Assembly: GCF_019112545.1 (NCBI RefSeq) | Contig: NW_025064880.1 | Span: forward strand, 1,307,719 to 1,371,718 | Reading direction: 5' to 3' | Source of the DNA: Guyanagaster necrorhizus | Taxonomy: Eukaryota; Basidiomycota; Agaricomycetes; Agaricales; Physalacriaceae | DNA: 64,000 nucleotides | The notes under the pieces: generated by a model | What the model was told of the DNA's origin: nothing | Database searches by the model: none | What the model saw: only the letters and a program-made list of their open reading frames with translations | Program-made: the position numbers and the translations under genes | Shown here: positions 32,492 to 42,635 of the stretch, piece after piece | Numbering within the stretch: position 1 is the stretch's first letter | How the letters are laid out: each line of letters begins with the position of its first letter

Positions 32492-34183
32492 TCACCATCC
32501 TCGCTCAGCAAGACGGCCACCTTTAAGGTTCGTGTCACTGTACACAGCCGCGCAGTCAGTGTTTATGCCAGACACAGCATGGAACGCGGAATATCAAAAA
32601 CTCCATCGAACATCAAAGACCAACAACCCAGGAAAATATCAAGTATCACGGAAACGCTGAATCAATGAAAGACAACACTCGAGCGAAGAAACCACATTGA
32701 ACAACGTCAAACATCACGACACCCACTTAGAAGAAACAAGACAGCACATGTTCATGGACATGAATCGGGTCCAGATGGAAACAAATCGACAAGCGGCCAG
32801 GAAAATGAAAGACTCACATCGTCAACCCAACCATCGCTTCGCCCAGATTTGCCGAAACATCGGCCAGGATCTGGGGGTTGTTGTAATGCGTCACCTACAC
32901 ACATCCGTCGTAAGGACAACGTGCCACCAACACAACGCCGAACACTTACCGCCTGGACAATAGCACGAGCCCGCTTCGCAGCGTCTCCAGACTATGTATA
33001 GGGATCAGCATCAAGACACCGCGATGTGATAAATAATACAGTCGAGATGATCGCAGATAACAATGATCAAGAAACATGGGTACGACGGGAGCGTACCTTA
33101 AAGATTCCCGAACCTACGAACACTGTTGATGGAAATAACACATCATGATGAGGATCTGCATGATGCAATGCTGAAGCTCACCTCCATCACATCCTAGTTG
33201 CATCATTAGAGCTGCATCGGCTGATAGAAAAACAAAACGATTGTTAATACTGGGCGATGGCCAGGGAATTGAAACATCGTACCGGGTGTTGCAATACCTC
33301 CAGCGGCAAAGTTCACTACGGGCAGTCGTTTCAAACGGGAGGTTTCCTTAAGGAGGTGAAACGGTGCCCGGATCTCTCTGGCGTACGCATATATCTCGTC
33401 CTCTGACATGGACGCAACCTTGCGGATTTCAGACATGATAGTTCGCGAGTGCCGGACGCTGCAGATAGTTATTAATGACAACGCTGTGCTATGGGAAGGT
33501 TTTACGCACGCTTCGACGACATTTCCGGTTCCTGCCTCTCCCTTTGTCCGAATGAAAGCAGCACCTTCGGCTATCCGTCTCAAAGCTTCCCCAAGGTCCC
33601 GAGCCCCGCATACAAAAGGGACCTTGAAGTTATGCTTGTTGATGTGGTTCTCTTCATCCGCAGGTGTGAGTACTTCTGACTCGTCGATATAATCGACGCC
33701 GATGCTTTGGAGAATCTGTGCCTCGACAAAGTGTCCGATACGAACTTTTGCCATTACGGGTATCGTAACAGCTTTCACGATGTCTTTGATCATCGCCGGG
33801 TCACTCTAAGCACAATTTAGAGTGATCAAAGGAATATTCATCATACACACCATTCTCGCAACACCTCCGTTTGCACGAATATCGGCCGGGACACGCTCGA
33901 GCGCCATGACGGCACATGCGCCAGCTTCTTCTGCGATACGCGCCTGCTCTACATTCACGACGTCCATAATCACGCCGCCCTTCAGCATCTGTGCCAAACC
34001 GGATTTGACCTAGACAAACTCGTCACTGACACCAAGATCCGCCTCGTATATACGACTTACACCGAACGTCCCAAGACTGCTTGCTCCACCGCCAGAGGAT
34101 CTCGCTGGGGCGATAGAGGGTGCATTGACAGTTCCAGCACCGTGTGGCTGTGGCGGAGGCGAGCCAGGGATGGGAGTTGTCAT
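32492..34183 (-). CDS. PDX1: Pyridoxal 5'-phosphate synthase subunit PDX1/SNZ
   Basis: Nine exons: 34061..34183, 33851..34009, 33510..33805, 33283..33458, 33182..33220, 33097..33122, 32950..32991, 32818..32894 and 32492..32537; 327 aa. A Gly/Pro/Ser-rich N-terminus precedes the (beta/alpha)8 core: [42 protein letters not shown], the phosphate loops ([21 protein letters not shown]) and the C-terminal RLAERGW. It makes PLP from ribose 5-phosphate, glyceraldehyde 3-phosphate and ammonia delivered by PDX2. The last intron (32538..32817) is 280 bp against about 50 bp for most; if it is not spliced, TGA follows two codons later and the C-terminal tail is lost. Another intron is 105 bp. It is divergent from 34330. 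Confidence 0.94.
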
Positions 34184-34329
34184 TGTCGTGGTATGAAGCA
34201 AAGGTGACTCGAAAAAAAATACAATAACGGAAATGAATACCGATCCGCTTCCTGATCCTAATCGGCCCGGAATATCCGGCCGAAACGAACCGATGACGTA
34301 GAGGCGCTTAACTCTCTACAGCAACGACA

Positions 34330-34749
34330 ATGGGTCTGTTCAGCTTCTTTCAGAGTAACAACGAGAACACAAACAAAGAAAATGAACAGAAAGATGCTCT
34401 TCAGACTTTGAAATCATTCATTGAGGTACGCCTCAGTTGTTGCCAATAACGTAGACTAATTCGCGTACAGACGCGCCCGTCGTCGCAATACACATTTGAT
34501 TCAGAGCGAGATTCACCACGGTCCACCATTTGCCGTCCTTCTGACTCTACTGATGGTTCAAAAGAGTGTATAACAATAGAGATGAATTCCAAGAAGTTAT
34601 TTGCCACCATGCAGGTGAGTAAGGTTTGCACAATGGCTTTCGAGTAGACACTAATTCGGACATCATCCCAGTCCCTAGGATTCTTCTGTGCACTACCCGT
34701 GGACCCTACGCAGACATATATGGAATGTACGCCGATGCACAAGTCGTAA
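34330..34749 (+). CDS. Hypothetical protein, spliced, 3' end uncertain
   Basis: Exons 34330..34425, 34471..34614 and 34672.. are separated by introns of 45 and 57 bp with excellent GT, ACTAAT and AG signals, so the + strand is transcribed and spliced. In the simplest model exon 3 ends at TAA 34747..34749 and the product is 105 aa. It starts MGLFSFFQ, is rich in Asn, Ser, Thr and Asp, and has no known domain. Alternatively a donor at 34746 leads on to frames at 34837, 34957 and 35188, which could make a much longer protein reaching about 35412. The function is unknown. It is divergent from PDX1 with a 146-bp shared interval. Confidence 0.5.
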
Positions 34750-36052
34750 TTTCCATCTTCCAAAGAAACCTGCCGATTTGTATCTCTGGTGCTTGAATCT
34801 GATTGAAAGAGAGCACGTAATTCAACTCTTTTCAGAGAGAAAATCAAAGCAAAAATGTATGTCCTTCAAGATGGAGCACATTTGTCCTTACGATTGCTGA
34901 AACTGTCAGCGTTATGTTGAGAGTTACTGACTACTAGGAGCGACTGCCAGTACTACATGGCAGGTAGATTGAACATTGCGCGCACCGATGGCTCTAGCGT
35001 CAGGAACGAAATGAATGAGACGGTCCATCGAGATTCATGCTTTGGTTCCAACTTCCAAGGGTCGTCGAGGTCACATTTTATCCAAACTGAGGGTCACGCG
35101 TTCCCCGTGGTGCTCATAAGTATTCTGATAATTTATTTTTAGAGATTCTCCCGTACCAATGCTTCAAGGAATTCCGATAAGAAACAGTTGGGAAGGGACA
35201 ACAGTCGCGTATCAACCGTCTGTAGTGTGATGCTCGAGCAGGTGATAAAGTGGGCGTTCAACGTGTGTCCCGCTGAGAATGGTAACCAAATTTACTGTTA
35301 CAGTTTCACAGCTGGAAAGTGGTCGCGGGAAACCAAAAGAATATTTGTCTGCAGGTTTCATGCTGATTTCGGCTGGTCATCCGAACCTCATTTCACCAGC
35401 CAGATGAAATGAGGAAAGCCGACAATGTTTCATCGTACTAAGTAAATGTGTCAGTCGCCATTGATATCCGAAATCGCCCTTGCCTGACCGCCATCTGCAA
35501 CACCTGGTGGAACTACTAGTGGCAACTACTTGCTCCAGATCCTGAAACTGAACACCAACGGTTTCGGCCCAGCTGGGGAAGCCGTCATCGCCAAGGCCCT
35601 CCTCGAATCGACCAACAGGAATAAATGGCAAGCAAACCCTTCAACCTGTGCTTACCTGGTATGGTTTGGACTGGTAATGGGTCAAGGAAGAATCGGGCCC
35701 GCCACTTGTTCTCTGGGAACGCCCACAACCATTGAACGACTTATCTTCACACGGATCGTTGAGTCTGGTTTACGAGACTAACAGAGTGATTGCTTTAGCA
35801 ATCAGTTGAGGCTCTGGTCCATAGGATTGATATGTACTTAGTCCGAGGCTTCATCCTTGACAATGATGTTATACGCCTTCAACGCCTTCAACGCCTTCAA
35901 CTCGTTTATCATCTAGGCCCCCCCCAGATTTTGCGCTTCTGATGATTTTGGCCATGATTATAACCGAAATTCTTCGACTCAGTAATACTACTAAGTTTCG
36001 GGGGTCGAAATGGCTTGATCCAGGTGGTGGCTGTGTTGGAGGCTTCCTGCAT
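34750..36052. other. Possible 3' exons or intergenic sequence
   Basis: Open + frames at 34957..35142 and 35188..35412 can be linked to the gene at 34330 only by assuming additional introns. Beyond 35450 I see no gene before the start at 36053. Confidence 0.35.
35874..35900 (+). repeat. 9-bp tandem repeat, three units
   Basis: CGCCTTCAA is repeated three times perfectly in non-coding sequence. Confidence 0.85.
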
Positions 36053-36896
36053 ATGAACGGTCGACTCGCATCTTTCCGAGGCCCTTCAACGCCTACTTCA
36101 TCTCCTGTTCAACGGCAACCTACGACCCCAAAGTCCCCAGCCAGAGCCACCGAGACAACTTACCATCGAAAGCTACGGGCGGGTTTACTCGAATTACGCG
36201 GAATAACAGAAACATGGGATGATCTCGTGCTCGTCGACGGACTGAAGGCTGCAAAGAGCCTCGTCGATACAAGAACCGAACTGGAGTACGTGCTTACGCG
36301 TCTTTAACTGAACGCGCTCTTATTCGCGATGCAGCAATGCCCTTTCACTGATTCAGGATCGACGGCCAAGGACGCGTATAGTCGGACCGAAACTAATGAT
36401 CATGGACAAGCGGATATCCGAGCTAGATGCAGTCATAGCGAAGCTAGTGCGATCCTAATGCTGCTTCTTCAACGTGTACTGACCGGTATGCTTAGCAAAA
36501 ACAGTTTCGCAGAATGAATACTGTTATCGACACCCTGGAAGGCCTTGTTACTGAAGCTCACAAGAATAAAGGTTGGCACTGGGTGCAGCATGAGCCACTC
36601 TGGGTGACATGGCCTCTGAATAAATTTGGTATGCGATTTAATCGTAGAAAGGTGCCTTCCGTCTCAACATATGCTTCCTAGTGACCTCTTTGCCAGACAT
36701 TCTGCCTACCTATCATCGTGAACTCATCATACACATGGAGCTTGTCGAGGTCCTCCGAAGCCATTCCATTTCTTTCGACGACTCTCGCAACGCCATTACG
36801 AAATGGGCCGAGCAACTATGGATAGAAGTTTCAGGCTGGGAAGCCAAATGGGAGGATGTATGCGCTGCAGAGGTTGATCGATGGGAGGGTTCATGA
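36053..36896 (+). CDS. Conserved fungal coiled-coil protein of unknown function
   Basis: Four exons: 36053..36285, 36335..36446, 36496..36628 and 36682..36896, giving 230 aa; introns are 49, 49 and 53 bp. The first ~40 residues are Pro/Ser/Thr-rich and disordered. A helical body follows with the strings TWDDLVLVDGLKAAKSLVD, an Arg-rich turn, a coiled coil (MDKRISELDAVIAKLQKQF) and a Trp-rich stretch (GWHWVQHEPLWVTW). The C-terminus has conserved-looking LVEVLRSHSISF and WEDVCAAEVDRW. I believe similar proteins are widespread in agaricomycetes but know no function. The start at 36053 is preferred over upstream in-frame codons because the preceding sequence is unlike protein. Confidence 0.75.
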
Positions 36897-37118
36897 CAGT
36901 AAGCATAATTCAATTTGTGTCCTTTCTCTAAAGGTTGACGAACTGTTCGATAGAAGTCGACTTGGGATCATCACGACGCTGTTTCAAGTAGCACTTTCCG
37001 CGCAGTTAAAGGTTAATTCGCTCTTGTCAAATGCTTGCAAAGGCACAATGTAAAATAAATCTAGAGTCCTCGTTAGCAATTCAATATCTTTCAGGATCCT
37101 CAGACACGCACCATAGAA

Positions 37119-37873
37119 TCATGAAGTAGCCTTTGGTGTCGAAGATCTCGAATTCTGCCACCACGACCCCCAGAAATGTGAAACTCTCATTTTCACGCCT
37201 TCCCAATTGTCCAACGCAGGTCGCACGTCAAGATAGAACGACAGAGTGCTCTGCGCTCCTTCACTACGCCCCGTGTAAAAGTCGATTATATACCGGGTGC
37301 GCGTCCCACAGCGATCCACAATCCAGTCATGCCTGTCAAACGGTGCTGCATAGCTACGAGGCAACGGTCAAAACCTGTACTGCGATTGCAACGGAACCGC
37401 GAAACGCACCCTAAAAACGACTTGCACCTCGCCTTGGGACTCAGATCCCCTGGTCGCCCCTTGAAATTGACGAGTTTGACTCCACCACAGGCTTCGCCTC
37501 CGCGCCCTGCCTCCCACTTCATGATCTCCGTCCACGCCCGCTCGTTGACGGCATTATGAATCGGTACGATAGTTTTCATATCCGCGGCCTGAGGATTGTG
37601 GTTCTTGCGATCCATTGCTGCGAAGAATTGAGCCTCTGACGGGTACACCCAGTTCCCGTCTCTAGCTTTGGGAATGGAAGAGAGCACACGCTCCGTGGAG
37701 AGCTGGGATACAGAAGGCTGTGGTGCGGACGAGAATGATTTGGGCTGAGAAGAGAACAGACGGGACCATATCAAGCTAGAAGATTCAGATGACTGGTGAG
37801 ATAATGCTCCGTGGTCGACTGGACATGACTCTGTTCTTTTCTGCGCGTTGTGGTCGACGGGACACCCGGACAT
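37119..37873 (-). CDS. CYC3: Cytochrome c haem lyase
   Basis: Two exons, 37410..37873 and 37119..37353, joined over a 56-bp intron; 232 aa. The start at 37873 gives two N-terminal haem-regulatory CPVDH motifs, then a Ser-rich linker and the catalytic domain: NWVYPSEAQFFAAM, NHNPQAADM, VPIHNAVNERAW, FKGRPGDLSPKAR, PFDRHDWIVDRCG and the final DVRPALDNWEGVKMR. Family knowledge: holocytochrome c synthase of the mitochondrial intermembrane space attaches haem covalently to apocytochrome c. The His in VPIHN is the haem ligand known from yeast and human enzymes. An upstream in-frame extension exists but lacks support. It is divergent from the nitronate monooxygenase gene (262 bp). Confidence 0.94.
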
Positions 37874-38135
37874 TGAGGCACAAAGACAGAGATTTCCGGA
37901 GCATCCCGGTATGCGGTCCGACGACGTGGCCGGCTCTCGGCAATTGAAATGCCGGACCTTCCCTTTTTTTTTCAATCTTGGTTCTGTCGTTTGCCAGCTA
38001 TAGATCACGATTACGATGACCAGGGGGGTAGCTCGGTCATCAGTGCTAGTCTCATGACATAAAAGTCCGGCAGTTCGTCAGTCTCTCCTCGCTTATAATG
38101 CTCTCACACTTGCTTGTGTTCTACGTTCTCCCACC

Positions 38136-39741
38136 ATGCCTTCCTCATCTCCCATATTCTCGACCCCCTTGACAAAGCTGTTCAAAATTAACCATCCTGT
38201 TATGTTGGCAGGTCAGCTTCCTGCATTGCTTTCCCCCCTCAACAATAATTCATGTTGAGTAGGTATGAACGTTGCTGCTGGACCTAGGCTCGCTGCCGCA
38301 GTTACCAACGCTGGTAAAGCTAGTTCCACCAATCGTCGTCTATTCTTAACGGTGTATTATTTCCAGGTGGAATTGGTGTAATTGGTGGAGTCCAACAAAC
38401 ACCCAAGTTTCTTCAAGGGTCCATCGAAGAGCTGAAAGGGTATCTGGAAGATAAGAACGCGCCTTTCGGCGTGGACCTGCTATTACCTCAAGTCGGTGGA
38501 AACGCGAGAAAGACGAACATAGATTACACTGGTGGTCAACTCGCCGAGCTCCTCGATGTGATCATCAATGGTGGTGCCAAGCTTTTCGTCTGCGCAGTGG
38601 GCGTACCTCCGAAGTGGGCTGTGGACAAGCTACATGATGCTGGCATCGTTGTTATGAAGTAAGTCCATCTTCGCGCGTTCAGTATCTCCGCCTGACGTAT
38701 TTCTTTATTCATCTAGTATGATTGGACATCCGAAGGTTTGCTGATCCCTAATAGTCGCAGTGTTGATGAGCCAATTAATGCCCAATATCGTAGCATGTAG
38801 CTAAAGCCCTGGCACAAGGTACCACATCACTTGACCGTATGCAGGGCTCGAACACCATCTTGAGACGTTATTTTTTTCAGGCGTCGACGTCATTTGCGCA
38901 CAAGGCGGTGAAGGCGGTGGTCACACTGGGGATACACCCTTTTCCATCCTTATTCCTGCCGTCGTAGACTTGTGTAAAGATGCTAAGAGTCCATTAACGG
39001 GAGAACCCGTTATCGTCGTAGCTGCCGGAGGAATTGCCGACGGAAGAGGCCTGGCTGCAGCACTAGCGTTAGCCATTTTTCTCAAGTTTTAGCGTTCTAC
39101 GTTAATCGTTGATTGCGTTGTGCAGGTACGGTGCCTCCGGTGTGTGGGTAGGCACTCGATTTGTTGCGAGCGTTGAGGCCGGCGCGCCTCCCGTTCACAA
39201 GCAGTCGATTGTGAAAGCTGGCTATGATGATATCTTTCGGACTGTCATATACACCGGAAGGCCTTTGAGCGTTTTGAAGACACCGTATAACTCCGATTGG
39301 TATACTTATCTCTTTGACCGTTCTGCTGCTCGGACGGTAACTTGGTATCTAGGGAAACCAGACGTCGCGACGAGATAGAAACGCTGACTTCGAAGGGTCT
39401 TGTACCGCACGATATTGAGTTGCAGAAGTATCCAGAAAAATCGGTCTCCGGCCGTGCTTGTAAGTCGTTCGCTTATTCCTGGTGTACGGATCTTATTGTG
39501 GTTTTCCAGGGCTTATGGGGAAGGTGGCTGCATCTATCCAGGCCAGTTTCAGTGCCACTTGCTTATCGCAAACCACTGATGCCGTGTTATCTGTACGTAG
39601 GATATCAAATGGGCCAAAGAGATGTGAGCAGAATTGTAGTCCTTGTTCCTTTGTCTCTCATATCTTCATAGTGTCGATGAGATGGTGATGACCGCGGCGA
39701 AGAGTCTTCAATCAGCAAACGGGCTTACGGCTAAGCTATAA
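38136..39741 (+). CDS. Nitronate monooxygenase (2-nitropropane dioxygenase)
   Basis: Eleven exons: 38136..38211, 38263..38313, 38367..38658, 38717..38735, 38794..38818, 38881..39067, 39126..39299, 39353..39459, 39510..39541, 39601..39623 and 39672..39741; 351 aa. FMN TIM barrel: HPVMLAGMN, AVTNAGGIGVIGG, GAKLFVCAVGVPP, the catalytic-loop ICAQGGEGGGHTG, IVVAAGGIADGRG and GASGVWVGTRF. The His in GGHTG is the expected catalytic base of class II enzymes. It oxidises alkyl nitronates, for example propionate 3-nitronate, to aldehydes plus nitrite. The intron at 39542..39600 begins with GC (CAG|GCCAGT): only this boundary keeps the C-terminal helix (KVAASIQ joined to DIKWAKEIV) intact. Confidence 0.92.
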
Positions 39742-39926
39742 TGATGACGTGTCTTTCTTACTTATTTAAGTGTAAACTTGCTTCGAATACTGGCGTCGAT
39801 AACAGGGAAGCAGTCTTTATCTCAACTTGACTTGGCCCCGTGAAGATATGATACTGCGAAGAGCTAGGTTTTTCGGCGGCGTTCCGCAGGTCGAGTTCTT
39901 TATCTTGTCCTCTGACTAGCTACGAT

Positions 39927-41221
39927 ATGCTAGTTCCCATGCTATCCTCTCTCTGTGCATTCAGCCTCGCATGCATCTTTGCCTTGCTATTCTACTACAT
40001 CAGGAGCAAGCGCCAGCAACGAGCGCAACTTCCAGATTACTTCAAGCTCTCAGGCGTCCCTCCACCAACACCCCTGCCTCACTTCGACATATCTAAAGCA
40101 AGAGCCCGTCCCTATCGTCCGTTTCGATGGCAGTATGTCCAGCACATGTGTAAGTGCATTAAACACTGGCCCGTTTCGCGCGTGTCTGATTCCAATGTCG
40201 TTGGTAAAGCACTCAAGAAAATGGAGCCAGACTGGTGGCTCGAGCTCGAGTCGACATACTGCGAGAGGATCGCCCAGAGGAAGGAGTTGTACGCCCAATA
40301 CGGGAAGAAGATCGTCGATGCGCTCCCTGGTAGTGAAGGAGCGTGCAGGGAGCTGATGGAGATGGTCATCCAGTTCCTCACACGCCGATACCCCAACCAA
40401 TTCACGTACGATTCCAACGAGGGAACCTTCGAGAACCGGATCCTAGGGACCGTAACACAAACGCGGCGCACCAATCCGTTAATCGTCTTACTTGAGAATG
40501 TACCGGAAGATTTCCTCATTACCCAAGGAGACGAGAAGACAGGACTATACTCTCTACGCGCGGGTGTGTCTTGCTCGGCCGTTGGATGGAATTTGGGCAC
40601 GAAAATTGGTAAGAATCTCAGTGAGATACACGTGCCGGTACCGGATTACAAGGAAAGGATGGAGTTTTCCATGGATAGGTATCCTCGGGGTTGACATCGT
40701 TATCTTCATGTGACTGATTGCATTATAGGTTCTTTAGGAAGATGGCCTGTGAAAAGCCTATTCAGCGGGGATCATGGGGCCTCGAGAAGGGACAGCCGCT
40801 CTTTTTGCAGCCTGATACGCCGGAGTGGGCGGAACGCGAGGATCCCGATGCACAGAGACAGATGGATATCAACGATGTATACCTTCGAGTTGACTGGCAG
40901 ACGCTACGACGGCTCCCTGTGTCGAGCGCTATTGTATTCAACTTCAAGGCTCTTTTCACACCAGTGGTGCAGTTGCGAGAGGAGCCCTACGTCCCGAAGC
41001 TGTTGCTCAAGGTCCTGAGGGAGGGGAAGAAGGAGCTTATGGAATACAAAGGAACGCGGTTAGTTGAGCATGTTGTTGAGCCCAAACTGGAGCAGTGGGT
41101 TGCGGAGCAAGAAGATAAGGGATGGGTTCCAAAGTCGTGGGAGGAGAGAACATTAAATGAAGATCCATTCTTCCCTGGTTGGCACTCCTGCTTTGCTAGG
41201 GTTTCAATGGATGCACATTAG
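39927..41221 (+). CDS. Membrane-anchored DUF3445 haem protein (HDOD-like)
   Basis: Two exons, 39927..40678 and 40729..41221, with a 50-bp intron; 414 aa. An N-terminal hydrophobic helix of about 23 residues followed by RSKRQQR is a signal anchor. The body matches DUF3445, the family of haem-dependent oxidative N-demethylases: FRWQYVQHMC, LLENVPEDFLITQ, AGVSCSAVGWNLGTKIG, MDRFFRKM, and the late DVYLRVDWQTLRRLP. Family knowledge: the bacterial members demethylate dimethylamine; fungal functions are little known. Location at an internal membrane is inferred from the anchor. The gene sits 185 bp downstream of the nitronate monooxygenase gene on the same strand; both could be oxidative catabolic genes but no cluster is evident. 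Confidence 0.82.
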
Positions 41222-41562
41222 ACCGAATTCGATACATTAATGCCAACGTCGGGAGAATAGCAAAGTAATATGAGAAATGCACCTCTAGCATCGGGCAACG
41301 CGCACTGTTGTGTCCCAACTCTCCACTCCCACAGGCATCCAGCATGCTATACATATCGGAGACAAAAAATCAGATACAGTCGACACTGACAAGAAAACAC
41401 CGGTAACTACTGAACCTGAGTAAGCAAGCAACACGTACGATGGCACTTTCGTAAGTGATTGTGCAATCATCCTATCCAGGATAATCCTGACTACCGTGGG
41501 CATTCTACACGGAGAAAAGTGCAAGCAAAGAAAACACAGACCTATCCTCGGTTGCATAATAA

Positions 41563-42576
41563 TCACCAATTTCGAAGATCTACGATGGTAGCACTTGGCT
41601 TCCTCCTCATTGCCGCATTTACAGAAACGCGTCCTCCGTCATTAATGGATGCCCCGCAGGCCTCGTGGATGTGTCCAAAGACATGCAATCGGCATTTCTC
41701 GAGGACATTCATTCTCTCGGTGAGCTCTTCGCATCCGGCTGACTTGCCTCTCCTCGTCGTATCATGAATTTTGTAGGGCGGTGTGTGAGAGAGCAGTACC
41801 TCGGTATCAAGTGGTATTTTCCGGCAGATTTCTGCGACCCAATTACGTCAGTTGCAATTGATACCGACCCAAGGAATTGTACCTTGTCCTTGGCGACTGC
41901 CTCGGTACTGAAACCCTCCTGCTCCCTTGTACACCAATGAGCCCTTTACGACATCAGGTTTCTGCTGCGCCGACCTTGAATGAGGCGCACCGGCGATCCA
42001 AAGACCTTCCACTCCTTCCCTATGGACGTTCGAACGGTCAGTGACTCGTATTCCAGATAGTGCAGTCTGCCGTTTTGAAATTCGTCTCTTTTCACGTATT
42101 CCTTGAGCTCATTGTATTCCTAGTAGACGTTAGTTACGGTCAAAGGGCCATCTTGTAACATACTTTGACTGATATTGTGTCTAAATACGGATCCAAAGCC
42201 ATCTATATCCTTAATCGTGAGTTTGATACACAGTACACATCGTCCCAAAATGTACGTCGTGGTTCCCAGCAATACATCTTATAGGGGATGTCAGCTACAA
42301 CTGTGAGATACAAGTCAAGACCCACATTTTAGTGGGATGGGGCTGCGAGTTCAACCAATTCATCGCACTGTGCAACTCTCGGATTGTTCCCCACATCGTC
42401 AAGTCGCCGGCATGAAGTAATATATCACCATCCGGCAGGGGATATTCGTTGGAATGGGTGTCCGAGATGCAAACAAACCGAGTCCAGTCATCACCAGGCT
42501 TTGGTGGAATATATCCAGGCAAGAGATAAACACAAGCAGAATCGGTGGAAAGGATGGTACCGGAGTGGGCGATCAT
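41563..42576 (-). CDS. Calcineurin-like metallophosphoesterase
   Basis: Six exons: 42326..42576, 42256..42277, 42164..42202, 41991..42119, 41883..41943 and 41563..41831; 256 aa, the size of the MPPED1/MPPED2-type group. All metal motifs appear in order: CISDTHS, HAGDLT, AGNHD, LLSHTPP and FGHIHEA. It should be a dinuclear metal phosphoesterase, probably cytosolic; the substrate (cyclic nucleotide or other phosphoester) is unknown. Exon 2 is only 22 nt and carries the essential GNHD motif. It starts 59 bp from the divergent alpha/beta hydrolase gene. Confidence 0.9.
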
Positions 42577-42635
42577 GAAGGTAGAAGTGAAAGGTCCATG
42601 CTGTCAATTGTTGATTCGGTTGACCCCGTGCCACG
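42577..42635. promoter_or_regulatory. 59-bp interval between divergent start codons
   Basis: The phosphoesterase (-) and hydrolase (+) start codons are separated by 59 bp only. Both promoters must overlap or lie inside the neighbouring coding sequences. No TATA motif is seen. Confidence 0.5.

Noticed and set aside
32814..32819. PDX1 stop codon ATG-TGA at 32814
   Set aside because: It truncates the enzyme; the GTGAGT here is a donor and the conserved RLAERGW tail is found downstream.
34401..34847. 148-codon minus open frame antisense to the gene at 34330
   Set aside because: Two near-perfect + strand introns lie within it, so the + strand is the transcribed one.
37874..38008. 45-residue N-terminal extension of cytochrome c haem lyase
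   Set aside because: The family starts just before the CPVDH motif; the extension overlaps the promoter and has poor composition.
40050..40600. Long antisense frames opposite the DUF3445 gene
   Set aside because: They are shadows of a strongly supported coding exon.
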